Shown in pieces: positions 53,424 through 62,017 of a stretch of DNA of 64,000 bases; the first letter of the stretch is position 1; every line of letters begins with the position of its first letter. The translations under genes and the position numbers were made by a program. The notes under the pieces were generated by a model. The model saw only the letters and a program-made list of their open reading frames with translations. It did not search any database and was not told where the DNA came from. Source of the stretch: DATGFK01 sp040007395 (lineage in GTDB: Bacteria > Chloroflexota > Anaerolineae > Aggregatilineales > UBA2796); the NCBI GenBank assembly GCA_040007395.1, contig JBDTVG010000107.1, positions 62,001 through 126,000 of the forward strand, given 5' to 3'.

Positions 53424-54161
53424 ATGACCACGATTGATGGAAGCCCACAGCGGTTGTATCTCTTGCAGTTAAGCACTACGACAATTCCTCTGCCCACTGG
53501 AAAACTGGAAATGGTAACGGGTTGTTATCTGATTCAGATGAGCAGTGGCAAGCACATCCTGATCGATACGGGACTGCCTGCGGACTACGTGCCACCACCC
53601 GGATCGCCGCCTGCTGAGAACAAAACTAATGTGATTGAGCGTCTCAATTCACTTGGGTTACAGCCAGCCGATATTGCTATGCTCATTTGCACGCACTTCG
53701 ATGTCGATCATGCGGGTTATAACGATGCCTTTCCGCAGGCGGAACTTATCGTCCAGCGTGAGCACTACGAACTGGCGCGTAATGGACATCCTCGTTTTGC
53801 TGCTGCCCGCCCACATTGGGACAATCCCGCGTTGCGCTATCGGCTGGTTGACGGCGATACCGAACTTCTTTCTGGACTGACGCTGCTTGAAACCAGTGGA
53901 CATGCTCCTGCCCATCAATCAGTGTTGATCCAGCTGCCAAAGACTGGCGCGGTACTGCTAGCGATTGACGCGGTAGTCATGCAGCGCCTTTTTACACCAG
54001 ATCGGAAGGCGTGGCCTACCGATGATAACGAGGCACAGTTACGAGCCAGCACGCAAAAACTCCTTGATCTGGTAGAGCGTGAACATGTAGCACTGGTCAT
54101 ATTTGGGCATGATGGGCAGCAGTGGCAAACGCTCAAGAAAGCGCCTGAATATTACGAATAG
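53424..54161 (+). CDS. Metallo-beta-lactamase-fold hydrolase (lactonase-like)
   Basis: A 245-residue MBL-fold enzyme. The zinc site is CTHFDVDHAG (about residues 91-100), with further ligands in ETSGHAPAH (about 160) and IDAVV, and the terminal FGHD. The fold and order (GCYLIQ, ILIDTGLPADY) fit quorum-quenching N-acyl-homoserine lactonases and related broad lactonases, but the substrate is unproven. ATG 53424 follows AAGGATG; an earlier ATG at 53370 would add 18 unlike residues. It ends at a strong terminator. Confidence 0.85.
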   Translation: MTTIDGSPQRLYLLQLSTTTIPLPTGKLEMVTGCYLIQMSSGKHILIDTGLPADYVPPPGSPPAENKTNVIERLNSLGLQPADIAMLICTHFDVDHAGYNDAFPQAELIVQREHYELARNGHPRFAAARPHWDNPALRYRLVDGDTELLSGLTLLETSGHAPAHQSVLIQLPKTGAVLLAIDAVVMQRLFTPDRKAWPTDDNEAQLRASTQKLLDLVEREHVALVIFGHDGQQWQTLKKAPEYYE

Positions 54162-54183
54162 CCGCCATCCGCTATAACAAAAA

Positions 54184-54218
54184 CGCTAGACAGCGATCTC
54201 GCAGATCGCTGTCTAGCG
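54184..54218. terminator. Strong bidirectional terminator
   Basis: Perfect 16-bp stem CGCTAGACAGCGATCT (54184-54199) and AGATCGCTGTCTAGCG (54203-54218) with a 3-base loop between two convergent genes. On the plus strand a TTTTG run follows at 54221-54226. Confidence 0.9.
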
Positions 54219-54243
54219 CATGTTTTGAGCAGCATTTATCAGG

Positions 54244-54456
54244 CTAGTCGCCACTGTGATGCTTATGTTTGCTGTCTGACTTGCGGCTGTCGTTGATATA
54301 GAAACCTGACCCCTTAAAGATCACACCCGTCACACCGATTACACGGTGAACGTCGCCTTCGCACTCTGGGCATTGCGTCAAGGGTGCATCGTGCATAGAC
54401 TGGTTGCGCTCAAAGCGTACCCCACAATCCTTGCATTGATATTCATAGACTGGCAT
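54244..54456 (-). CDS. FmdB-type zinc-ribbon protein
   Basis: A 70-residue regulator-like protein starting MPVYEYQCKDCGVRFE, with CxxC pairs CKDC (about residue 8) and CPEC (about 34) forming a zinc ribbon, then GVIFKGSGFYIND and a basic His-rich tail. FmdB-family proteins were named after a regulator of formamidase expression; most have no proven role. ATG 54456 has GGAGGG seven bases upstream; an earlier in-frame start is less well placed. Confidence 0.9.
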   Translation of the reverse strand: MPVYEYQCKDCGVRFERNQSMHDAPLTQCPECEGDVHRVIGVTGVIFKGSGFYINDSRKSDSKHKHHSGD

Positions 54457-54579
54457 ACCATAACCCTCCGTTATTGCTACAGATGATTTTCTATTGGCAA
54501 ATAGCAAATTGGATACTTAAAGAATAGCAACCAAATATAAGAAACCCATTAACGTTTAGCGGGGTCAATGTCGCATAAT

Positions 54580-54698
54580 ATAAAAGCGGGCGGATGAAGA
54601 TCATCCGCCCGTAAAATCAGAGAGCGTCTACCGATACACCTGCACAGAATTACAGCACAACCGCTTACGCTACGCTCAACAATCACCACTTAACTTAC
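54580..54698 (-). ncRNA. Candidate small RNA with promoter and terminator
   Basis: On the minus strand a TATAAT box (54706-54711) is followed about 95 bases later by a perfect 11-bp stem (54587-54597 with 54601-54611) and then a T-rich stretch. The transcript would be about 100-120 bases and contains no supported gene. Nothing else in the space between the FmdB and M23 genes explains a terminator. No known RNA family was recognised. Confidence 0.3.
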
Positions 54699-54852
54699 AA
54701 TAAAGATTATACGCTATCTCTCTATGAAATTCATTAATAACTAATTACAGTGTTGTAAAAACTCTCAGAAGCGCAGATTGCAGGATCACCCGGTGTGCGC
54801 TACTATCGCGCCCGCTGCCCAACGCAAGGGAGCCGAAAGAGGATTAAGGGTA

Positions 54853-56184
54853 ATGTCAGAGATACCACAGCAAGACGACGATCTGCCACTGGACGACATG
54901 GCAGTCATGCACGAACCGCCGATTGATCTGGATGACACCTCGCCAACCGGGATTTTCAAGCGCGATGAACACAAGACCAATCCCCGCAGCACAGATCGAA
55001 TCGTGGTACAACGGGCAGGAATGTCTTGGCTAAACTGGCTAATGTCCGGTGCGGCGCTGCTGATCACATTGGCCGCTGGTTGGCTATATTTGCAGCAGGC
55101 CAATACGCCCGATCCACAGCTACCACAACCGACTCAGCCGAATGTTATTGTCCAGTCTACCGTTGGCTCGACCATCCAGCCAACGCTCAGTCCGACCCAG
55201 ATTCCTGTGCAAGTCGCAGGCGATTCGTTAGTGCCGCTGGACGTAGTAGCGGAATCGCTCATGCAGCCCGGTGATACCGTTGCGCCGCCGGATCGAATCT
55301 ACCGCCAGCAGACCGCTTATACGATTGCTCCTGTGCGAACTCGCGCCAGTTCGATCCAGTACACCATTCAACCGGGCGATACGTTGGATAAGATCGGGCA
55401 GCGTTTTGGTCTCTCTACCGATACCATCAGTTGGGCGAACGATGACATCTTCGTCAACCGACTACAGCCCGGTGATCAGTTAACTATTCTGCCAGAAAAT
55501 GGCATTGAATATAAAACGGCGAACGAAGAAACAATTCAATCTATCGCGGATAAATATAAAGTATCACCGTTTGCGATTATCGACTCAGAATATAATCGCC
55601 TGTCGAATGCCAGTCCGACGACATTGCTGCCTACCGGACAGACGGTGATCGTTCCCGGTGGAGTCAGCACGCAGAAGGCGCGTTACTGGGACCCCGGTAC
55701 ATCGTTCAAGAACCCCGCCAAGCCTGTATTAAGCGGCGGTTCCGGGGCCAGCGCCAATGCTCAGGGCGAAGTTTCGTTTGGCGGCGGGCCGGGGTCATGT
55801 GGCTACGAACCCAACAATGGCGGTGGTCCGCTGCGTGTTCCACTCGGTCATTATCAGGTAGTACGCGGATTTTTTCCCGGTCACACCGGGATCGATCTAG
55901 CTGCTCCGACAGGCACAACCGTCTTTGCCGCCGCCAATGGGACAGTTATCTTTGCAGGGTGGAGTAATTGGGGCTATGGCAACAGCATTGTGCTAGCGCA
56001 TGGCAGCTTGCTGACCTTGTACGGACACTTGAGCCGGATCAGTGTAGTGTGCGGTCAAACGGTTAGCGGTGGGCAACCGATCGGCGCGGTGGGTACAACA
56101 GGCAGTTCGACTGGGCCACACCTGCACTTCGAGATTCGACCCGGCGGTGAACCTGTCAACCCGACGCAATACCTATCGTTTTAG
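54853..56184 (+). CDS. LysM-M23 family cell-wall peptidase
   Basis: A 443-residue protein. An acidic N-terminal tail with DDTSPTGIFKRDE (about residues 27-39) precedes one transmembrane helix (about 58-78). Two LysM modules follow (IQYTIQPGDTLDKIGQRFG, about 173-191, and the weaker YKTANEETIQSIADKYKV). The M23 peptidase has HTGIDLAAPTGT (zinc His and Asp), LYGHLSRI and GPHLHFEIR (zinc His, catalytic His). It would cleave peptide bridges in peptidoglycan, or may be an activator as in EnvC-type proteins. ATG 54853 follows GAGG at ten bases. Confidence 0.92.
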   Translation: MSEIPQQDDDLPLDDMAVMHEPPIDLDDTSPTGIFKRDEHKTNPRSTDRIVVQRAGMSWLNWLMSGAALLITLAAGWLYLQQANTPDPQLPQPTQPNVIVQSTVGSTIQPTLSPTQIPVQVAGDSLVPLDVVAESLMQPGDTVAPPDRIYRQQTAYTIAPVRTRASSIQYTIQPGDTLDKIGQRFGLSTDTISWANDDIFVNRLQPGDQLTILPENGIEYKTANEETIQSIADKYKVSPFAIIDSEYNRLSNASPTTLLPTGQTVIVPGGVSTQKARYWDPGTSFKNPAKPVLSGGSGASANAQGEVSFGGGPGSCGYEPNNGGGPLRVPLGHYQVVRGFFPGHTGIDLAAPTGTTVFAAANGTVIFAGWSNWGYGNSIVLAHGSLLTLYGHLSRISVVCGQTVSGGQPIGAVGTTGSSTGPHLHFEIRPGGEPVNPTQYLSF

Positions 56185-56303
56185 CGAAATTCACTTTATC
56201 GTAAGTTCATTTTCGCTAGGGGTGAGGGGATACCTGCCCTGATTCTTTAATCGCGCCTTGTACACAGGGCTATAATCTGCTATAGTCTATCACTCTCATT
56301 ACC

Positions 56304-56322
56304 GGAAAGGTAGGCTACTATT
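56304..56322 (+). promoter_or_regulatory. Ribosome site and ATT start of the DEAD-box helicase
   Basis: GGAAAGG (56304-56310) lies nine bases before ATT 56320-56322. An in-frame TAG at 56311-56313 closes the frame upstream. The codons after ATT read TTFAELGLSELTLKAI, the normal helicase N-terminus including the conserved Phe; the TTG at 56344 would remove it. An AUU start, or an ATG altered in this sequence, is inferred. Confidence 0.65.
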
Positions 56323-57966
56323 ACGACGTTTGCTGAACTTGGCTTGAGTGAACTTACGCTCAAGGCCATTGTAGAACTTGGCTATGAAGAACCAACCCCC
56401 ATCCAACTGCAAACCATCAGCAAGATGCTTGCAGGCGCGGATGTGATTGCACAGGCACAGACAGGCACCGGAAAAACTGCTGCGTTTGCGCTGCCTATCA
56501 TTGAGAATCTTGATCAAAATGTCACTACACCGCAGGCGTTAGTGCTAACCCCGACCCGTGAACTTGCCGTACAAGTTGCGGAGGCGTTTCACTCCTACGG
56601 GAAATATCACAAGATCTCTGTCTTGCCTGTTTATGGTGGACAGCCGATTGAACGGCAATTGCGCGGGCTGGATCGGGGTGTGCAGGTGGTGGTGGGTACA
56701 CCGGGTCGCTTACTCGACCACATCCGGCGCGGTACGCTCAAATTGGGCGATGTGCGTGTGGTCATCCTCGATGAAGCCGACGAAATGTTGGCGATGGGCT
56801 TTATCGAAGACATCGAGACGATCTTGCAGGAAACTCCTGACACACGACAGACCGGGCTTTTCTCGGCAACCATGCCTAGCCCGATAGTCCATCTGGCGCA
56901 ACGCTACCTGCACGATCCACAGCGGATCACTGCCGAAGCTGCCCAGATGACCGTACCGCAGGTGCGCCAGATCTATTATGAAGTCGGCGCACGCGATAAG
57001 TTTGAAGTGTTGAGTCGCATTCTCGACTTCGAGATGCCCACCTCCGCCATTGTGTTTTGCCGCACCAAAAGCGAAGTTGATACGCTGGGCGAACGGTTGA
57101 CGGCGCGGGCATATCCTGCCGAAACGCTGCACGGCGACCTCAACCAGACGCAGCGGGATCGCGTCATGGGGCGCTTCCGCAGTGGGCAAGTGGAACTGCT
57201 GGTCGCTACCGATGTTGCCGCACGCGGTCTGGACATTGAACTGGTCTCGCATGTGATCAATTATGATATGCCACACGATGCCGAGATTTATGTTCACCGC
57301 ATCGGGCGAACAGGCCGTGCCGGACGCACTGGCAGCGCCATCACACTAGTTACGCCACGCGAACGGCGGTTGCTTGCCATGATCGAACGAGCGACAGGTG
57401 CGAAGATCCAGCGGATGCGTTTGCCAACTGTTGCTGATGTTATTGCTCGCCGCCGCGAATCGTTCAAAGAGACCCTTATCGAGACGATCTCTGGGGGCGG
57501 ACTAGAATCATATCAAGTGCTGGCTGAGGCGCTTAGTGAAGAATACAGCCCGACGGATCTAGCAGCAGCGGCATTCAAGATGCTGCTTGGCGATCAACAG
57601 GAAGAAATCGAAGACAGGCTGGCAGCGGCAGAACCGCCGGATCGTCAACTGCGGAATGACCGTGACGAGCGCGAGGACCGTTACCGCCCACAGCGCCGGG
57701 AGCGTGGGTTCGGACCGGACAGCGGTATGACTCGCCTATACTTGGACATCGGACGCGATGACGGTGTACGCCCTGCCGATATTGTCGGCGCGATTGCCAA
57801 TGAAGCCGGGATTCCGGGTCGGGCGATTGGCGCAATTGAACTGTACGATCACTTTGCTTTTGTCGAAGTGCCGGAGAATCAATCGGAAAAAGTGCTAAAG
57901 GCGCTGAAAAGCACCATGATTCGTAAGCGCAAAGTTACGGCGAGTATCGCCAGACCGCGCCGCTAA
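56320..57966 (+). CDS. deaD: DEAD-box RNA helicase with DbpA-type RNA-binding tail
   Basis: A 548-residue ATP-dependent RNA helicase of the DeaD/CshA group, used in RNA decay, ribosome assembly and cold growth. Motifs in order: Q motif with the upstream Phe (FAELGL...EEPTPIQLQTI), AQTGTGKTAAF, PTRELAVQ, DEADEML, SATMP, ARGLDIE and HRIGRTGRAGR. After a charged linker, GMTRLYLDIGRDDGVRPADI...GAIELYDHFAFVEV is a DbpA-like RNA-binding domain (about residues 466-548). The start is placed at ATT 56320, not the TTG at 56344. It is closed by the convergent GT39 gene seven bases away. Confidence 0.93.
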   Translation: MTTFAELGLSELTLKAIVELGYEEPTPIQLQTISKMLAGADVIAQAQTGTGKTAAFALPIIENLDQNVTTPQALVLTPTRELAVQVAEAFHSYGKYHKISVLPVYGGQPIERQLRGLDRGVQVVVGTPGRLLDHIRRGTLKLGDVRVVILDEADEMLAMGFIEDIETILQETPDTRQTGLFSATMPSPIVHLAQRYLHDPQRITAEAAQMTVPQVRQIYYEVGARDKFEVLSRILDFEMPTSAIVFCRTKSEVDTLGERLTARAYPAETLHGDLNQTQRDRVMGRFRSGQVELLVATDVAARGLDIELVSHVINYDMPHDAEIYVHRIGRTGRAGRTGSAITLVTPRERRLLAMIERATGAKIQRMRLPTVADVIARRRESFKETLIETISGGGLESYQVLAEALSEEYSPTDLAAAAFKMLLGDQQEEIEDRLAAAEPPDRQLRNDRDEREDRYRPQRRERGFGPDSGMTRLYLDIGRDDGVRPADIVGAIANEAGIPGRAIGAIELYDHFAFVEVPENQSEKVLKALKSTMIRKRKVTASIARPRR

Positions 57967-57973
57967 TCCTAAC

Positions 57974-59968
57974 TTAACGGCTCAGTCGGTACAGGTAAAA
58001 GACGAGACTACCATCTTCCTTGATGCTATCGTCGTAGATCTCGACTAGCGAGCCGCTGGGAAAACGCTGTTGAAGCGTGTTGATTTCTGCAAAACGGGCC
58101 AATGGCACAAAGACTGCCAATGGCCTGTTATTTTTTAGCTGATCAAGTTGTCGATCCTGAGCGCTTTCGACACGGATAAAAGGCTTGCCCGCCATTATAT
58201 ACTTGACGATCTCCGATTGATCAAGCACAGGTTCAGGATCGCGCATGAGCACGACCTGATCGCCCGATTCATAGGCGCTGACCATTTCCTGCCCCAAATG
58301 GTTCATTGCCCACGTGGAAGGCTTTGCCAGATAATTTGCCCCCGGTACATAGATCGTCAGATAAAAGATCAAATTTGCTACGCACAAAACTACCCCAATC
58401 ATAGGAACCGCCCATTTCCCTAGTCGGAGGCGCGATCCGAAACTTGCCAGAATTACATCGGGCAACGTTGCCAGCTTTAACGCTCCGATGCCGACGAACA
58501 CCGCAATTGCCGCCAACGTTGGAAAATAACGCTGATACTGCGGTGGATTGACAGTTAGCGCCGAACCGAGCAGAATCACCACACCGCTCCAGATCAGTGG
58601 TAATGCCCATTTGGGGTGTCGCCATGCCGCGACAATCGCGATGGCTGTTCCTAGAATCAATGGAACACTGCCAATTACTCCTGCGATTGTGGAACCGGAA
58701 CCATACCAACCCGCATGATCGGGAACCGACACCAATCCTAGAAATGCCCGTGTGACCTGTCTCACGGCTAACTGCCATGTGTTTAAGCCCTCTTCAGCGG
58801 CAACCTGAACACCTACCGTTGCCAACATCGTATAGGGTTCGTAACCGGAGGAATCTGTTTGTTTAGTGGTAAACCAACTTGTGATGGACGGCAGCATAAC
58901 GATCAAAGTTGCAAACGGAATTAACAGCAGCAATCGCCACTGTCGTTGAATCAATTCGCGTTGACGCAGCCACAAGAATATCACGTAAGCCAACATCGCC
59001 AGTGGGATCAGCCGCGCTCCTTGATAAAAAAGCTGGGCAAACCCAAGCGCTAGGCCACACAAAGCATAGTCAAGTGCCGTGCCACGTCGCAGTCCACGCA
59101 GCAAAAAATAGAAAGCCAATGTCGCGAATAGCTCGTCGCCAACCTGATTGAGCGCCAATCGGCTGAACTGGACATGATATGCCCAAGTCAGCGTGAACAA
59201 TGAAGCCAACACAGCCAGTTGCCATCCGGCGAATTCACGGGCGAGCAAGTAGATCGCGACCACACCAAGCGAGCCGAGTAGTGCCGAAGGGAGACGCGCC
59301 GCTACTGGGGTTTGCCCCAACACGCCCGACGACATCCCGATAAGCGTCGGATAGAATGCCTGAAAAGAGTGATAACCCGGCGCAAATGGGTTCGCGACAA
59401 AATTTGCCTGTCGAATCTGGGTGCCTTGCCATGCGAATTTGGCTTCATCCAGATCGAACACATAAGGTTCAGCGTTGAGATTCATGCCCCGTACCAATAA
59501 AGCGATCACGAATAGGCCGAGCAAGAATCCAAATTCCCAACGGTGCAATGCCAATGTATCAGGCTGATTTGTGCGGGACGTTATGGGACGTACTGCCTGA
59601 ATAAAGGTTGCTATGGACAGTAGCCATACCACAAGATATTCTGCAACGCTGGCTTGCTGTGGTTCTAGAGTCGTGCGCCATGCTACCCACCCTGCCAGAC
59701 CGACTGACCCCGCTAGCCAGATCCATCGGATGTGCAGGGTGTCAATTTGTTCGAGTGTGTGGTCGGTTGTCATCATTGGCCTGATGCCGCCCAGCGCGAT
59801 GATTAGCAGTGCCAAACCAGACAACATCACCCACAAACCGATATCGGCGAAGGATTGATTGTGAAGAGTCAGCCCGCCGAGGATAAACCCTTGACCGATA
59901 AAAGTTAATGGTAACGCCTGCAATAAGATCACGATTCCCCGTATAGGTCGGGCAGAAGTAACCGCCAT
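57974..59968 (-). CDS. GT39-type membrane glycosyltransferase, copy 1
   Basis: A 664-residue polytopic protein of the PMT/ArnT-like (GT39, PMT_2) group, moving sugars from a lipid carrier to a target outside the membrane. About twelve hydrophobic helices are visible. The acidic motif FDLDEAKFAWQG (about residues 172-183) sits in the first external loop, as in the family. The C-terminal end is a soluble part (VFVPLARFAEINTLQQ). It lies nine bases after its paralogue, with very similar helix and motif order, so this is a tandem duplication. The acceptor is unknown. Confidence 0.88.
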   Translation of the reverse strand: MAVTSARPIRGIVILLQALPLTFIGQGFILGGLTLHNQSFADIGLWVMLSGLALLIIALGGIRPMMTTDHTLEQIDTLHIRWIWLAGSVGLAGWVAWRTTLEPQQASVAEYLVVWLLSIATFIQAVRPITSRTNQPDTLALHRWEFGFLLGLFVIALLVRGMNLNAEPYVFDLDEAKFAWQGTQIRQANFVANPFAPGYHSFQAFYPTLIGMSSGVLGQTPVAARLPSALLGSLGVVAIYLLAREFAGWQLAVLASLFTLTWAYHVQFSRLALNQVGDELFATLAFYFLLRGLRRGTALDYALCGLALGFAQLFYQGARLIPLAMLAYVIFLWLRQRELIQRQWRLLLLIPFATLIVMLPSITSWFTTKQTDSSGYEPYTMLATVGVQVAAEEGLNTWQLAVRQVTRAFLGLVSVPDHAGWYGSGSTIAGVIGSVPLILGTAIAIVAAWRHPKWALPLIWSGVVILLGSALTVNPPQYQRYFPTLAAIAVFVGIGALKLATLPDVILASFGSRLRLGKWAVPMIGVVLCVANLIFYLTIYVPGANYLAKPSTWAMNHLGQEMVSAYESGDQVVLMRDPEPVLDQSEIVKYIMAGKPFIRVESAQDRQLDQLKNNRPLAVFVPLARFAEINTLQQRFPSGSLVEIYDDSIKEDGSLVFYLYRLSR

Positions 59969-59977
59969 CAGCGTAAT

Positions 59978-61975
59978 TTATCCTTGCTTTGCGTAAACAT
60001 AAAAGGCGAAGCTGCCATCTTCAGTCGGTAAGTCGTTGTGAAACTCTGTGATCGTTCCGCCGGGAAGTTTCTGCTGAAGCTTTTCCAGATCATTTTGTCG
60101 GCTGTGCGGGACAAAGATCGCGAATGGTTTGGCAGGGCTTACACTATTCAATCGGCTATCTTGTGCTCCATCAATCACGGTGTAGGCGTTGTCTGCCATC
60201 ATATAGTTGACAATCTCGGATCGGTCAAAGATTTGGGTCGCATCAATCTCAAGCTGTGCAGGGTCACTATCTACCACTACCTGACTGCCTTTAGCGTAAG
60301 CGCTAACCATTTCTCGCGCCAGATGATTAAGTGTCCATGTCGAAGGTTTCGCCAGATACCTTGCGTCCGGCACATAAACACCCAGATAGAACGCCAGATT
60401 TGCTACGCATAACACCCCGCCAAGCGTGATAACCACCGTATTTGTCAGCCGCAACTGTGCGCCAAAATGTGTCAGCAGCATATCGGGCAAGCGAGCTACC
60501 ATCCATGCACCCAGTCCAACCAATAGGGCGATAGCGGGTGCTGCCGGAAAATAGCGTTGATACTGTGGCGGCGCAACTGAGAGCGCCGACCCAATGAGGA
60601 TCACCAAGCCGCCCCAGATTATTGGTAAGACCCATTTGGGATGCCGCCACGCCACCGCCACAACTATCACGAGTCCTAGAATAAGCGGTGCGCCCCCCAC
60701 CACTCCCGGCAGAGTCGAGCCGGGGCCGTACCACCCTTCACGATCATACAGCGAAAACAGCGCCAGAAAGGATAGTGAGACCTGTTCGCCCGCGAATTGA
60801 AGTGTGCTTTTGCCCGACTCCAGCGCTTGTTGGAGTTCCTCGCCTGTCATAGTATAAGGCTGCGAGTGGGTGATCAGCGGCTTGTTGAGCGAGATAAGGA
60901 TCGCGTTCTGCGGCAGCGTAACGATAAAGGCCGCCAGCGGGATCAATAGCAGCAAGCGCCATTGCTGGATTAATTCGCGTTGGCGCCGCCAGAGGAAAAG
61001 CACATAAGCCACCATCGCTAGTGGCACAATCCGCCCGCCCAGATAAAAAAACTGCGCTGTGCCTACTGCCAGCCCGCACAACGCATAATCCGTTGCGGAA
61101 CCCCGCCGCAGACCCCGCAGCAGAAAATAGAAGGCCAGCGTTGCGAACAACGCATCGCCTACCTGATTCAGTGCTAATCGGCTGAACTGGATATGATACG
61201 ACCAACTGAGCATAAACCCCGAAGCCAACAACGCCACTTGCCAGCCATAAAGTTCACGCGCCAGCAAATATAGCGCCAGTATGCCTAGCGACCCGATAAT
61301 CGCTGAGGGCAGGCGGGCGGCCTCCATCGTTTGACCAAAAATGAGCGAAGACGCGCCCATCAACGCCGGATAGAGCATCGGATAGGATTGGTAGCCCGGT
61401 GCGAATGGGCTGACAATAAAGTTATTGTGTCGAACCATCGCACCGCGCCATGCAAACTTGGCTTCGTCAAGATCGAAAACTCGTGGTTCTGAGTTGAGGT
61501 TAACGCCCCGTACCAACATAGCCACGACGAACAACACAAGTAACAGCCCATATTCCCAACGCTTCAATGCCCATTTGTCGTCATGAACGGTATGTGGGGA
61601 TCGAATGGCCTGCACGAAGGCGAACAATGCAAGAGTCCAGACGATCAAATGCTCAACGATATGGGCTTCTTGCACCGTCGAACGCCAGATCGTCCAGACT
61701 AACAACACAAGTGAAACGATTAACCATCGCCACTTGATATGTAGCCCGTCAATGGATTCCGGTGCAGAGTCGGTTGGAATAGGTAGTTTCACACCGCGTG
61801 TACCAACCAACAGTAGAGCAATCCCCGCCAAAGTTAGCCGCAACCCCGCATCGACCAGCGGACGATCTCGCACGGTAAGCCCATACAAGATCTGCAACTG
61901 ACCCATAATTGCCGCCGCCAGTGCGCTCACCAGCAGAATCAGTCTGCCGAAGGTAATCCAGCGGGCTTTTGTCAC
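59978..61975 (-). CDS. GT39-type membrane glycosyltransferase, copy 2
   Basis: A 665-residue protein of the same family as the next gene, with shared blocks such as FDLDEAKFAWRG, SRLALNQVGDALFATLAFYFLLRGL and PPQYQRYFPA. The two have diverged in other places, so the copying is not recent. It starts 42 bases after the histidine kinase stop, so the kinase, copy 2 and copy 1 may share a transcript. As with copy 1, the lipid-linked sugar and the acceptor are unknown. Confidence 0.88.
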   Translation of the reverse strand: MTKARWITFGRLILLVSALAAAIMGQLQILYGLTVRDRPLVDAGLRLTLAGIALLLVGTRGVKLPIPTDSAPESIDGLHIKWRWLIVSLVLLVWTIWRSTVQEAHIVEHLIVWTLALFAFVQAIRSPHTVHDDKWALKRWEYGLLLVLFVVAMLVRGVNLNSEPRVFDLDEAKFAWRGAMVRHNNFIVSPFAPGYQSYPMLYPALMGASSLIFGQTMEAARLPSAIIGSLGILALYLLARELYGWQVALLASGFMLSWSYHIQFSRLALNQVGDALFATLAFYFLLRGLRRGSATDYALCGLAVGTAQFFYLGGRIVPLAMVAYVLFLWRRQRELIQQWRLLLLIPLAAFIVTLPQNAILISLNKPLITHSQPYTMTGEELQQALESGKSTLQFAGEQVSLSFLALFSLYDREGWYGPGSTLPGVVGGAPLILGLVIVVAVAWRHPKWVLPIIWGGLVILIGSALSVAPPQYQRYFPAAPAIALLVGLGAWMVARLPDMLLTHFGAQLRLTNTVVITLGGVLCVANLAFYLGVYVPDARYLAKPSTWTLNHLAREMVSAYAKGSQVVVDSDPAQLEIDATQIFDRSEIVNYMMADNAYTVIDGAQDSRLNSVSPAKPFAIFVPHSRQNDLEKLQQKLPGGTITEFHNDLPTEDGSFAFYVYAKQG

Positions 61976-62017
61976 AAAGTTAATCCCTCGATAGCCCTTC
62001 GACGCTGCTTCAAGGCG

